Assembly: GCA_902539895.1 (NCBI GenBank)
Contig: CACBMD010000011.1
Location: 1-44,921 of the forward strand
From: an uncultured SAR116 cluster alpha proteobacterium
GTDB taxonomy: Bacteria; Pseudomonadota; Alphaproteobacteria; Puniceispirillales; Marisalimonadaceae
Direction of reading: 5' to 3'
Length of the DNA: 44,921 nucleotides
Below the pieces are notes generated by a model. That model searched no databases, had not been told where the DNA came from, and saw only the letters and a list, made by a program, of their open reading frames with translations. Each line of letters begins with the position of its first letter. Positions within the stretch are counted from its first letter, which is position 1. The position numbers were made by a program, and so were the translations under genes. Positions 35,861-44,529 of the stretch are shown here, in pieces.

Positions 35861-36958
35861 TTAGCCCAGCTTTTTCCAGTTTTTTATTGTTAAATCAAAT
35901 CCATCTAAACCAATTGCATTAGCTTTATTATTAGATAATACAGTCATGTTTTTTACACCTAAATCTGATAAAATTTGAGCTCCCACACCATATTCTCTAA
36001 TATTAGTAGATTTTTTTTGGATTGATCTTAAAGATTTAGAAATACTTTTTGACAAAGATTCAGGTGATAAATCTCTTATCAAAATAATAATCCCATTCCC
36101 TTCATTAGCTATAGTTTCCATAGCAGAAGATAATTCAGAACCATTTCTTTCTGTGGATTGTTTTCCTAAAACATCTGATAAAAGATCCAGAGCATGAACT
36201 CTTACTAAAATTGTTTCATTTGAATTTATTATGCCTTTTACAAGTGCGATATGTTCTGATTGATCAATTATGTTTTTATATATAATTATTCTCCAAACTC
36301 CACCAAACCTACTTTCAAGAATTGATTCAGAAACTCTTTTTAAATAAATTTCATTTTTCCTTCTGTACGATATCAAATCTGAAATTGAACCAATTTTAAT
36401 ATTATGCTTTTTTGAAAAAGAAATAAGATCTGGTAATCTAGCCATTTCTCCGTTATCCTTCATTATTTCACAAATAACTCCTGAAGGATTTGCATTAGCA
36501 AGTTTTGCTATATCCACGACAGCTTCAGTATGTCCTGCTCTAATTAGAGTTCCACCATCTTTAGAAATCAATGGAAAAACATGTCCAGGGGTTGTAATTT
36601 CATTTTTTGTTGCATCAGGATTGATTGCTGTTTTGATTGTTATTGATCTATCTGCCGCCGAAATACCTGTAGTAACTCCGTTGGTAGCTTCAATAGAAAC
36701 TGTGAATGCAGTTTCAAATCTGCCTTCATTTCTTCTTTCCATCAAAGATAAACCTAAATTATCAGATTGTGATCTTGTTAAAGACAAACAAATAAGACCT
36801 CTACCGTATTTTGCCATAAAGTTAATCGCATCAGGTGATGCAAACTCTCCTAAAACACACAAATCACCCTCATTTTCTCTGTTTTCATCATCAACTAATA
36901 TAAAAATTTTACCTTTAGATGCATCTTTGATTACATCTTCAATACTGGACAAACCCAT
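35861..36958 (-). CDS. ribB: 3,4-DHBP synthase with degenerate GTP cyclohydrolase II domain (RibBX type)
   Basis: The N-terminal domain (about 1-200) is a complete DHBP synthase, making 3,4-dihydroxy-2-butanone 4-phosphate from ribulose 5-phosphate: DDENRENEGDL (23-33), TPGHVFPL (123-130) and AGHTEAVVDIA (141-151). The C-terminal domain (about 205-365) has the RibA fold pattern, including RVHALDLLSD (253-262) and REYGVGAQILSDLGV, but all three zinc-binding cysteines of GTP cyclohydrolase II are missing; the domain contains no Cys. It should therefore lack RibA activity, as in the RibBX proteins of other Proteobacteria. GGAG precedes the ATG. A separate RibA is expected elsewhere in the genome. 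Confidence 0.92.
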   Translation of the reverse strand: MGLSSIEDVIKDASKGKIFILVDDENRENEGDLCVLGEFASPDAINFMAKYGRGLICLSLTRSQSDNLGLSLMERRNEGRFETAFTVSIEATNGVTTGISAADRSITIKTAINPDATKNEITTPGHVFPLISKDGGTLIRAGHTEAVVDIAKLANANPSGVICEIMKDNGEMARLPDLISFSKKHNIKIGSISDLISYRRKNEIYLKRVSESILESRFGGVWRIIIYKNIIDQSEHIALVKGIINSNETILVRVHALDLLSDVLGKQSTERNGSELSSAMETIANEGNGIIILIRDLSPESLSKSISKSLRSIQKKSTNIREYGVGAQILSDLGVKNMTVLSNNKANAIGLDGFDLTIKNWKKLG

Positions 36959-37006
36959 TTCAACTCCAAGAAAAAACTCTTACTTTGAATATCATATCAT
37001 AGTTAC

Positions 37007-37615
37007 TTAAATTACATTAAGACTTTCTAAATATCTGACTAAAATATCAATTTCAATATTTACAACCGTTCCAATTTTATAATTCTTAAAACTAGTGTGT
37101 AACCAAGTAAAAGGAACAATATTGACTGTAAAAAAATCATTACCAACATCATTAACTGTAAGAGAAACACCATCTACTGAAACAGACCCCTTCGAAGCGA
37201 AATACTTTAAAAAATCTCTATCTATATTAAAAGTTATTTTATATGAACCATTTATCTTTTCAATAGAACTAATCACAGCAGTAGTATCAACATGTCCATA
37301 AACAAAATGACCACCTAATTCATCTCCAACTTTAAGAGACTTCTCTAAATTAATTAAAGATCCAATTTTCCAGGTTGAAAAGTTTGTTTTTTCTCGGGTT
37401 TCATCACTTACATCAAAAAATAATGTATTATTAGAGACCTTTTTTAAGGTTAAACAAATTCCTGAGCAAGATATAGAAGCACCAATGGCTATTGAATTTA
37501 TATTAAAACTACCATCTGGATTATTATCATTTATGACATCAATCTGTAATTCCCAATCATCAGGATGAGTAATCTTATTGACTTTTCCTAAATGACTTAC
37601 AATACCTGTGAACAT
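37007..37615 (-). CDS. ribE: Riboflavin synthase, alpha subunit
   Basis: Riboflavin synthase dismutates two lumazine molecules to riboflavin. The 202-residue protein begins with MFTGIVSHLGKV and contains two lumazine-binding barrels: the first with IGASISCSGICLTLKKV, the second after LGGHFVYGHVDTTAVI with GSVSVDGVSLTVNDV. The ATG lies within the end of ribD (19-base overlap). A 48-base spacer separates it from ribB(X); no FMN riboswitch fits there. Confidence 0.95.
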   Translation of the reverse strand: MFTGIVSHLGKVNKITHPDDWELQIDVINDNNPDGSFNINSIAIGASISCSGICLTLKKVSNNTLFFDVSDETREKTNFSTWKIGSLINLEKSLKVGDELGGHFVYGHVDTTAVISSIEKINGSYKITFNIDRDFLKYFASKGSVSVDGVSLTVNDVGNDFFTVNIVPFTWLHTSFKNYKIGTVVNIEIDILVRYLESLNVI

Positions 37616-38727
37616 GCAACATCCTTATTTGTCAAATTTCTTATTTCTAATATGTTATCTTCAAAAATTTTAATACTAGAAATTTTATAATTTGTAAGAT
37701 CACTAATTTCTTTAAAGTTTAAATTATTAACTAGAGGAAGACCATCATTACCAATAATATTTCCTGAACGGAATATTAATAATTCATCTACTAAATTTAG
37801 AGACAACAATAATGTATTTAAAATGGAACCTGCTTCAATTAATAAATTGTTTACGCCCTTTTTAGCCAAATCATTAAAAATGAAATTAAAAAAATCTTTA
37901 TCATTTAATTTCTTATCAACTTTCATTTTTTTTACAAATTTATGATCAGTTAAATGATGTTTCATTTCCATTAAAGAATAGAGAAAAATATCTTTTTTAT
38001 TTGATGTATCATATATATTATATTTAGAAGATATTTTTAAATATCTATCCAATATTATTTTTGTGGGGCTTCTTTTTTCTAATCCATTTAATCTACAATT
38101 CATTCTTGGATTGTCATTTAAAATAGTGGAACTTGAAGTCATAATAGCATCGTTTTGTGATCTTAAAAAATGTACGTACGAACGACTCAATTCATTGGTT
38201 ATCCATTTAGATTTGTTATTTTTTAACGCAATTTTACCATCCAGTGAACAGGCAATTTTTAGCGAAACAAAAGGTTTATTGAATAAAATCCTAGAAAAAA
38301 ATCCATCATAAAGTTTTATTGCTTCATTATTCATAAAATTTTCATGAACTTTAATTTCTTTTTTTCTTAAAAAATTAATTCCTTTTTTATTAGTTCTACG
38401 ATCAGGATCTATACAACTAACGAAGACTTCTTTGATACCAGATCTATAAACTTGCTCAGCACAAGATAATCCATTGTTATTTTTATGAGCACATGGCTCA
38501 AGAGTTACATACATTGTAGATTCATTTAGATTTTTTTTGTCAACTACGTTGTTAATCGCTTCTTCTTCAGCATGAGGCCTACCAGCAATACCTGTTCTAC
38601 CATAAGATAACAATATATCGTTCTTTACAATTACACATCCTACAGGTGGATTTTTTCCAGTTGCACCTTTTGATTTTAAACCCTGTAAAATTGCAAAATT
38701 CATCCATTTAACGTGGTTTATTGACAT
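37597..38727 (-). CDS. ribD: Bifunctional riboflavin deaminase/reductase RibD
   Basis: RibD deaminates and then reduces the pyrimidine intermediate. The deaminase domain (about 1-145) has the zinc site HAEEEAI and EPCAHKNNNGLSC. The reductase domain (about 146-376) starts with KPFVSLKIACSLDGKIAL and has the NADPH-binding GVNNLLIEAGS stretch. The length of 376 is normal, although several reductase stretches are divergent. It heads the rib genes 14 bases after nrdR. Confidence 0.94.
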   Translation of the reverse strand: MSINHVKWMNFAILQGLKSKGATGKNPPVGCVIVKNDILLSYGRTGIAGRPHAEEEAINNVVDKKNLNESTMYVTLEPCAHKNNNGLSCAEQVYRSGIKEVFVSCIDPDRRTNKKGINFLRKKEIKVHENFMNNEAIKLYDGFFSRILFNKPFVSLKIACSLDGKIALKNNKSKWITNELSRSYVHFLRSQNDAIMTSSSTILNDNPRMNCRLNGLEKRSPTKIILDRYLKISSKYNIYDTSNKKDIFLYSLMEMKHHLTDHKFVKKMKVDKKLNDKDFFNFIFNDLAKKGVNNLLIEAGSILNTLLLSLNLVDELLIFRSGNIIGNDGLPLVNNLNFKEISDLTNYKISSIKIFEDNILEIRNLTNKDVACSQVL

Positions 38728-38741
38728 TTATTAACTATAAT

Positions 38742-39197
38742 TTATTGTTCTTTTATTTCTTGTTCTACAAATTTACCAAAATCTCCAGCTTCTCTAAAAT
38801 CTCTATATACTGATGCATATCTGATATAGGCAACATTATCAATTTCAGCCAAAGCATTCATGACTAATTCACCAATAAGTTTTGATTGAATATCATTTTC
38901 ACCATAAGATTCGAGCTGTCTTACAATGCCATTTACAGCACGCTCAATTGCATCTTCTTCAGTTTGTCTTTTGCGGAGTGCCATCAACATTGATTTTAAT
39001 AGTTTATCTCTATCAAAAGGAATCTTTTTACCATTTCTCTTTATTACTGTTAAGTCTCTTAATTGAATTCTTTCAAAAGTTGTAAATCTTGAGCCACAGC
39101 TAGTGCATAATCTTCTTCTTCTGATTGATCCACCATCATCACTTGCCCTTGAGTCTTTTACTTGCGTATCATCTTTTCCACAAAAAGGGCATCTCAT
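38742..39197 (-). CDS. nrdR: Transcriptional repressor NrdR
   Basis: NrdR represses ribonucleotide reductase genes when dATP is abundant. It has a four-cysteine zinc ribbon (Cys3, Cys6, Cys31, Cys34: [10 protein letters not shown]...[11 protein letters not shown]) and an ATP-cone domain (about 48-135, [20 protein letters not shown]). The length of 151 is typical. AGGAGA precedes the ATG. Location between glyA and ribD is widely conserved. Confidence 0.97.
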   Translation of the reverse strand: MRCPFCGKDDTQVKDSRASDDGGSIRRRRLCTSCGSRFTTFERIQLRDLTVIKRNGKKIPFDRDKLLKSMLMALRKRQTEEDAIERAVNGIVRQLESYGENDIQSKLIGELVMNALAEIDNVAYIRYASVYRDFREAGDFGKFVEQEIKEQ

Positions 39198-39213
39198 AAT
39201 ACTCTCCTAGAAA

Positions 39214-40485
39214 CTAATAAATTGGAAAATTTGCACATAAATTTTTAACTTTTTCGTAAATAAGTTTTTCTTTTTTTTCATCAGATTTATTATCTTTAAA
39301 TCCGTCCAAAACATCAGCAATAAAGTTACCTATTAACTCAAACTCTTTTTCTTGAAATCCTCTAGTTGTTGCTGCTGCTGAACCAAATCTAACACCTGAT
39401 GTAACAGTTGGTGGTAAAGGATCAAATGGAATTCCATTTTTATTACAGGTTAAACCAGCATTTTCAAGTGCTATTTCTGCATTTGCCCCTGTTATATTCT
39501 TATTATTTAGATTTAATAAAACTATGTGATTATCAGTTCCACCAGAAACTATTTCATAATTTCTTTTTATTAAAGTTTTAGATAAACATTGAGCATTTAA
39601 AACAACGTTTTTAGCATATGTTTTAAATTCGTTTGTTAGTGCTTCTCCAAAACCTGCCGCTTTACCTGCAATTACATGCATTAATGGACCACCCTGAAGA
39701 CCAGGAAAAACAGCAGAATTTATTTTTTTAAAAAGCTTTTCATTGTTTGTTAAAATCATTCCACCCCGTCCAGATCTTAGGGTTTTATGGGTGGTTGTGG
39801 TTACTATATCTGCGTAGTCAATAGGGTTTGGATGAACACCACCTGCAACCAAACCTGAAAAATGGGCCATATCTACCAATAAATAAGCATTAATTTTATT
39901 TGCTATTTCTCTAAATTTATTAAAATCAATTATTCTAGGATAAGCAGAACCTCCTGCAATAATTAATTTTGGTTTATGTTTGATAGAAAGCTCTTCAATT
40001 TCTTCAAAATCTATTAATGAATCCTCTTTCCTTACACCGTATTGAATTGCATTAAACCATTTACCAGACAGATTTGGTTTAGCTCCATGAGTCAAATGGC
40101 CACCAGCTGCCAAACTCATTCCAAGTATAGTATCGTCTGGCTTTAACAAACTTAGAAACACAGCCTGATTTGCTTGCGCGCCTGAGTGAGGCTGTACATT
40201 TACAAAGTTAGAATTAAAAAGTTTTTTTGCTCTATCAATTGCAAGTTTTTCAACTTCATCTACATATTCACATCCACCATAATATCTTTTACCAAAGTAA
40301 CCTTCAGCATATTTATTTGTTAAAACAGAGCCTTGTGCTTGTAATACTGATTTTGAAACTATATTTTCTGATGCTATCAACTCAATTTGGTTTTGTTGTC
40401 TATCAAGTTCTCTATTAAGAGACTTATATAAAACTGGATCATAATCACTTATATCTTTGTTAAAAAAACCATCTTTATAAAACAT
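39214..40485 (-). CDS. glyA: Serine hydroxymethyltransferase
   Basis: GlyA converts serine and tetrahydrofolate to glycine and methylene-tetrahydrofolate. The 423-residue PLP enzyme shows [65 protein letters not shown], and the PLP lysine in [15 protein letters not shown] (near residue 229). AAGGATAA gives a good ribosome-binding site. Linked to nrdR downstream and rpiB upstream, as in other alphaproteobacteria. Confidence 0.97.
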   Translation of the reverse strand: MFYKDGFFNKDISDYDPVLYKSLNRELDRQQNQIELIASENIVSKSVLQAQGSVLTNKYAEGYFGKRYYGGCEYVDEVEKLAIDRAKKLFNSNFVNVQPHSGAQANQAVFLSLLKPDDTILGMSLAAGGHLTHGAKPNLSGKWFNAIQYGVRKEDSLIDFEEIEELSIKHKPKLIIAGGSAYPRIIDFNKFREIANKINAYLLVDMAHFSGLVAGGVHPNPIDYADIVTTTTHKTLRSGRGGMILTNNEKLFKKINSAVFPGLQGGPLMHVIAGKAAGFGEALTNEFKTYAKNVVLNAQCLSKTLIKRNYEIVSGGTDNHIVLLNLNNKNITGANAEIALENAGLTCNKNGIPFDPLPPTVTSGVRFGSAAATTRGFQEKEFELIGNFIADVLDGFKDNKSDEKKEKLIYEKVKNLCANFPIY

Positions 40486-40508
40486 TTATTTATCCTTATT
40501 ATTAAATT

Positions 40509-40937
40509 CTATATTTTATCAACTCTTAAACTATGCCTGCCAGCCTCAAAATCAGTCTGCAAAAACTCTTTTACTATTTCCAAAGCTAATTTTTCTTCTA
40601 AAGTTCTTCCTCCTAACGCGAGCACATTAGCGTCATTATGTTTCCTGCTCTTAGAAGCCATTTCAACACTTGTACATAAAGCAGCTCTTATATGCTGAAA
40701 TCTATTTGCTGCCATTGAAATACCAATTCCTGTTCCGCAAAAAAGTATACCCTTAGAATTAGTTTTATCTTTTATTTTTTGAGATAAAAGTTTTGCAAAA
40801 TCTGGATAATCTACTGGCTCTAAAGAGGAGCAACCTAAATCTTCATACTCAAAGTTATTATCTTTTAAAAAACTTTTAACTTTTTCTTTAAGTTCAAAAC
40901 CAGCATGATCTGAAGATAAAAAAATTTTTTTAAACAT
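40509..40937 (-). CDS. rpiB: Ribose-5-phosphate isomerase B
   Basis: RpiB interconverts ribose 5-phosphate and ribulose 5-phosphate, which is the substrate of the RibB encoded in the same block. The 142-residue protein has SSDHAGFELKE, VDYPDFA, the catalytic Cys67 in GILFCGTGIGISMAANR, and HNDANVLALGGRTL. LacA/LacB relatives share the fold, but the context with glyA supports RpiB. No ribosome-binding site is obvious before the ATG. Confidence 0.94.
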   Translation of the reverse strand: MFKKIFLSSDHAGFELKEKVKSFLKDNNFEYEDLGCSSLEPVDYPDFAKLLSQKIKDKTNSKGILFCGTGIGISMAANRFQHIRAALCTSVEMASKSRKHNDANVLALGGRTLEEKLALEIVKEFLQTDFEAGRHSLRVDKI

Positions 40938-41027
40938 TATAATATAACCGAACGAAAATACTTAATGATTTTTACCTCAGAAAAACTCAAAGTTCAATTT
41001 CAAAATATAATTAAAAATATTATATAT
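40938..41027. other. Spacer rpiB / DUF1467 gene
   Basis: This 90-base spacer separates two same-strand gene groups (rnj-DUF1467 and rpiB-glyA onward) and so is the best candidate for an rpiB promoter. On the minus strand a TATAAT nearly touches the rpiB start codon, and a TTGAGT lies about 35-40 bases upstream of the gene; the spacing is poor. I see no GC-rich terminator hairpin and no small gene. Confidence 0.25.
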
Positions 41028-41276
41028 TCATAAAATATAATTGTTAAAAAAATTATCTAATAAATTTTTTTCAATCACCCAATAAATTAAAGAAGCTGGT
41101 ATAAAAGATATTAAAAAGGAAATAATTACCTTAGTTTTTAAATTAGTTTTATCTGGAGCAGAGTTTGCAAATCCTTTTTCATGATGCTCAGAAACTTTAA
41201 CACCTATTGGAAGTGAAATAAAAAAAGAAATCATCCAAAACATTAAAAGAACAACTATATATGATACTAAACTCAT
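41028..41276 (-). CDS. DUF1467 family small membrane protein
   Basis: This 82-residue protein has two membrane helices (about 4-26 and 48-66) with the DUF1467 pattern: SYIVVLLMFWMISFFISLPIGV, then HEKGFANSAPDKTNLKTKVIISF. The function of the family is unknown. It lies 9 bases downstream of rnj, a linkage repeated in alphaproteobacteria, and is probably co-transcribed with it. Confidence 0.85.
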   Translation of the reverse strand: MSLVSYIVVLLMFWMISFFISLPIGVKVSEHHEKGFANSAPDKTNLKTKVIISFLISFIPASLIYWVIEKNLLDNFFNNYIL

Positions 41277-41285
41277 CTATCTTTT

Positions 41286-42941
41286 TTAAACTCTATTGAT
41301 ATGGACGCTTACTGCAGGTCTCTTTAAAAAACTTGATTTAAATTCACTTCTAATTATCTTTTTTATTTTATTAATAATATCATCGTCAGATTTTGATATA
41401 CTTGAAATATTGTCATCTATCAAACTTTCAATTTTTAGAGAAATACTAATTAAAAAATTATCCATTGTGTTACTATCTGACACCCCTATTTGTGAAATCT
41501 GTGGAGGAGCAACTAAATTACATTCTTCATTGATTACAACTGAAACACTTACGAATCCATTCCATAAAGAATGTCTTCTGACTGTGAATCTCTCATTATT
41601 TATAGGAACAATTTCACCAGCATCGTATACATGATTAACAAAATCAACTTTTGAAATTACACTTGGAGTAGATCCATTTAACTTTATAACATCTCCATTT
41701 TTTGGTTTTATTATTTTTGGTACCTGACATTGATGAGCTAGTTCCGCGTGTGCATCTATATGCTCTCTTGTTCCATGGACTGGAATAGAAATTTTTGGCT
41801 TTATGTAAGAATACATATCTACCAATTCGTCTTTTGAAGGATGACCAGAAACATGAACATTTTTATTATCATCTGTGATTATTTCAACACCCATTTCAAG
41901 AAACCGCGTCTGAACTTTTAATATAGCATTTTCATTTCCAGGTATTTTCCTGCTAGAAAAAATTATTGTGTCACCTTTTTTTAATTTAATATATTTATCA
42001 GCATCTCTAGAAATTCTATTTAAAGCAGAATTTGGCTCGCCCTGAGAACCAGTAGAAATTATTAAAACGTTAGATCTAGGAATTAAATTAAGGTCATTCA
42101 CAGATAATAAATCAGGTAAATTATCTAAAATTCCAACCTCTTTTGCAGCATCAACTGCCCTTAATAGGGCTCTACCAATAATTAATACTGATCTATCAGA
42201 TTTTTTAGCTATATCTAATAAAGACTTAATTCTACTAATATTGGAAGAAAAACAAGTAACTAGCACCATTCCTTTTATGTTTAGAATAGTTTCCATCAAT
42301 CCATCATATGCAAAATCCTCTGATGGTGTTCTACCTTCGACTAAAGCATTAGTAGAATCACAAACCATTGCCAAAATTCCATCTTTTCCTAGAGATCTAA
42401 AATCATTTATGTCAATGTGTTCATTGATATTAGAAGAGTTATTTAGTTTCCAATCTCCTGAATGAAATATATTACCTGTTTTTGTAGAAATTAAAATTGA
42501 CACAGGATCAGGAATAGAATGTGAAGTTCTTATAGCTTTTAATTTAAAAGGACCAACATCAAATTTTTCATTAATATTTAGAGTTTTTAATTTAATTTCA
42601 TTATTTTTATTATTTTCTTTTAATTTTCTTTTTAAAAGAGCAATAGTAAATGGTGTGCCCCAAATAGGACATTTTATACTATTTGCAAAATATGGTATTG
42701 CTCCTATATGGTCTTCATGTCCATGAGTCAGGATTATGCCTAAAAATTTATCTCCTAAAGATTTGATGAACTCAAAATCTGGCAATAAAACATCAATCCC
42801 TAAATCTGTCTCATCAGGAAATGAAATACCAAGATCAACTAGTATCCATTTATCATCATAATGATATAAATTTGCATTCATTCCTATTTCTTCAGAACCA
42901 CCAACAGGCAAAAATAATAAGTCAGATTTATCCCAATGCAT
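41286..42941 (-). CDS. rnj: Ribonuclease J
   Basis: RNase J is a metallo-beta-lactamase/beta-CASP nuclease with 5'-exonuclease and endonuclease activity in RNA maturation and decay. The zinc motif LTHGHEDHIG lies at residues 71-80, followed by HSIPDPVSI, HSGDWKL, CDSTNAL, the beta-CASP ISTGSQGEPNSAL and VHVSGHPSKDELVDM, and VHGTREHIDAHAELA. The length of 551 is normal. It is coupled within birA-coaX-rnj-DUF1467. Confidence 0.95.
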   Translation of the reverse strand: MHWDKSDLLFLPVGGSEEIGMNANLYHYDDKWILVDLGISFPDETDLGIDVLLPDFEFIKSLGDKFLGIILTHGHEDHIGAIPYFANSIKCPIWGTPFTIALLKRKLKENNKNNEIKLKTLNINEKFDVGPFKLKAIRTSHSIPDPVSILISTKTGNIFHSGDWKLNNSSNINEHIDINDFRSLGKDGILAMVCDSTNALVEGRTPSEDFAYDGLMETILNIKGMVLVTCFSSNISRIKSLLDIAKKSDRSVLIIGRALLRAVDAAKEVGILDNLPDLLSVNDLNLIPRSNVLIISTGSQGEPNSALNRISRDADKYIKLKKGDTIIFSSRKIPGNENAILKVQTRFLEMGVEIITDDNKNVHVSGHPSKDELVDMYSYIKPKISIPVHGTREHIDAHAELAHQCQVPKIIKPKNGDVIKLNGSTPSVISKVDFVNHVYDAGEIVPINNERFTVRRHSLWNGFVSVSVVINEECNLVAPPQISQIGVSDSNTMDNFLISISLKIESLIDDNISSISKSDDDIINKIKKIIRSEFKSSFLKRPAVSVHINRV

Positions 42942-42961
42942 ATTTTTCTTTCAAATAATTA

Positions 42962-43756
42962 TTAATTTTTATTATTTAAGTATAATTTAACTAATCCAAT
43001 CAAAGTTAAATCATCTACAATAACGTCAATACTTTTCAACGATTTTTTGAATAAATTACTTAATCCACCAGTTGCTACAACTTTATAATCAGAGAATTTA
43101 TTAACTGATTTTATCTTTTCAATCAAACCCTCAATCATTGATACATACCCCCAAAATATTCCAGACTCCATAGCGCTTATAGTGTTTTTCCCAATTAAAG
43201 TAGAGTTTTTGTCTATTAAAGGTCTAAGTGAAATCTTTGGTAAATTGGCAGTAGCAAGATATAGAGATTCCAAAGATAAATTTACTCCAGGAGCAATTAT
43301 ACCACCATTATAACTACCATCTTTTCCTACAATGTCAAAAGTTGTGGCTGTTCCAAAATCGATTATAATCGCAGGTGAAATTTTTAATTTCTCAGCAGCG
43401 TATGAGTTAACTAATCTGTCAGCGCCTGCTTCTTTTGGATTATCAATATTTACCTTTATCCCCAAATCAAGGATATTTTCGTTAACAATTAATGTATTAA
43501 CATTAAAGTATTTTTTAATTAAGGATTTTATATTTACAAGCGTTTCTGGAACAACTGATGCTATAGATATTCCTTTAATACTGGTAATATCAAATTTAGA
43601 AATTTCAAACATTTTTAATAACCAAGGATAATACAAATCAGCAGTTCTTTTAGAGTCGTTGTTAATTCTCCAGCTTGTTAATTGGTTAATTTGATTATTT
43701 ACAGTATAGAGAGCAAATACAGTATTTGTATTGCCACAATCAATTGCTAATATCAT
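42962..43756 (-). CDS. coaX: Type III pantothenate kinase
   Basis: CoaX phosphorylates pantothenate in the first step of CoA synthesis. The ASKHA-fold motifs are MILAIDCGNTNTVFALY (phosphate 1), GADRLVNSYAAEKL, IDFGTATTFDIV (phosphate 2) and the GGIIAPGVNLSLESL stretch. The length of 264 is typical. Its start overlaps the end of birA by 4 bases (ATGA), and rnj follows after 20 bases. Confidence 0.95.
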   Translation of the reverse strand: MILAIDCGNTNTVFALYTVNNQINQLTSWRINNDSKRTADLYYPWLLKMFEISKFDITSIKGISIASVVPETLVNIKSLIKKYFNVNTLIVNENILDLGIKVNIDNPKEAGADRLVNSYAAEKLKISPAIIIDFGTATTFDIVGKDGSYNGGIIAPGVNLSLESLYLATANLPKISLRPLIDKNSTLIGKNTISAMESGIFWGYVSMIEGLIEKIKSVNKFSDYKVVATGGLSNLFKKSLKSIDVIVDDLTLIGLVKLYLNNKN

Positions 43757-44529
43757 AATAATTCTTCATCTGGAAAAAAGAAACTTTCGATAGAATAATA
43801 TTCTAAATATTCATTACCGACTTTAATTTTCAAACTCCCATTATCTCCTAATCCTAAAAAAACTCCACTTACATTCATAGATTGATTATTTAATTTAATA
43901 ACAATTTTATTATTTATATTATAAATATATTTATTTATCTTATTTCTAAAAAAATTAAATCCCTTATTTTGCCAAATGGCATAATTTTCAAATATTATTT
44001 TTAATATTGTATTAGCAATATGTTTAAGAGAAAAATCATTGTCTATATGATCATAGAGTTTAGTAGTGTTCCATTTTGTTTCGTTTTGTGGAGTTTTTAG
44101 AATATTTAGTCCAATTCCAGCAACGATAAAATCATTAAAAGATTCTAGTAAAACACCTGATATTTTACTTTTCTGAACAAGCACATCATTCGGCCACTTT
44201 AATTCAATTATATTTTTATCTACACCCAATTTAATTAAAGTTTCAAATATTGATAAACCTATTATCAATGATAATTGATTCCAATTTGATTTACTTGTAG
44301 TTGGCCTAAAAATTGTAGATAAAAAGAGATTACCATTCATTGATTCCCATTGATTGTTATTTCTACCTCGTCCATTAGTTTGTAAGTAAGATAAATATGA
44401 ACTGCCTTCTGGTAATCCTTTTTTTGCGTTTGCTATTGCTATATCGTTTGTACTAGAACAAGTTTGTAAAATATTAAGGTCAAAATATGTCAAAGGTTTG
44501 CCTATAGAGTTATCATCTATTAAAATCAT
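43753..44529 (-). CDS. birA: Biotin--[acetyl-CoA-carboxylase] ligase
   Basis: This biotin protein ligase activates biotin and attaches it to the carboxyl carrier protein of acetyl-CoA carboxylase. The 258-residue protein has the LQTNGRGRNNNQWES motif, NLFLSTIFRP, LKWPNDVLVQKSKISGVLLE with the active-site Lys, and a small C-terminal domain. There is no N-terminal DNA-binding domain, so it is monofunctional and not a repressor like E. coli BirA. The ATG lies inside the 3' end of the NuoL-like gene. Confidence 0.94.
   Translation of the reverse strand: MILIDDNSIGKPLTYFDLNILQTCSSTNDIAIANAKKGLPEGSSYLSYLQTNGRGRNNNQWESMNGNLFLSTIFRPTTSKSNWNQLSLIIGLSIFETLIKLGVDKNIIELKWPNDVLVQKSKISGVLLESFNDFIVAGIGLNILKTPQNETKWNTTKLYDHIDNDFSLKHIANTILKIIFENYAIWQNKGFNFFRNKINKYIYNINNKIVIKLNNQSMNVSGVFLGLGDNGSLKIKVGNEYLEYYSIESFFFPDEELL

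Noticed and set aside
36959-37006. FMN riboswitch upstream of riboflavin genes
   Set aside because: The spacer is only 48 bases, too short for the conserved FMN element, and the other rib junctions overlap or are 14 bases or less.
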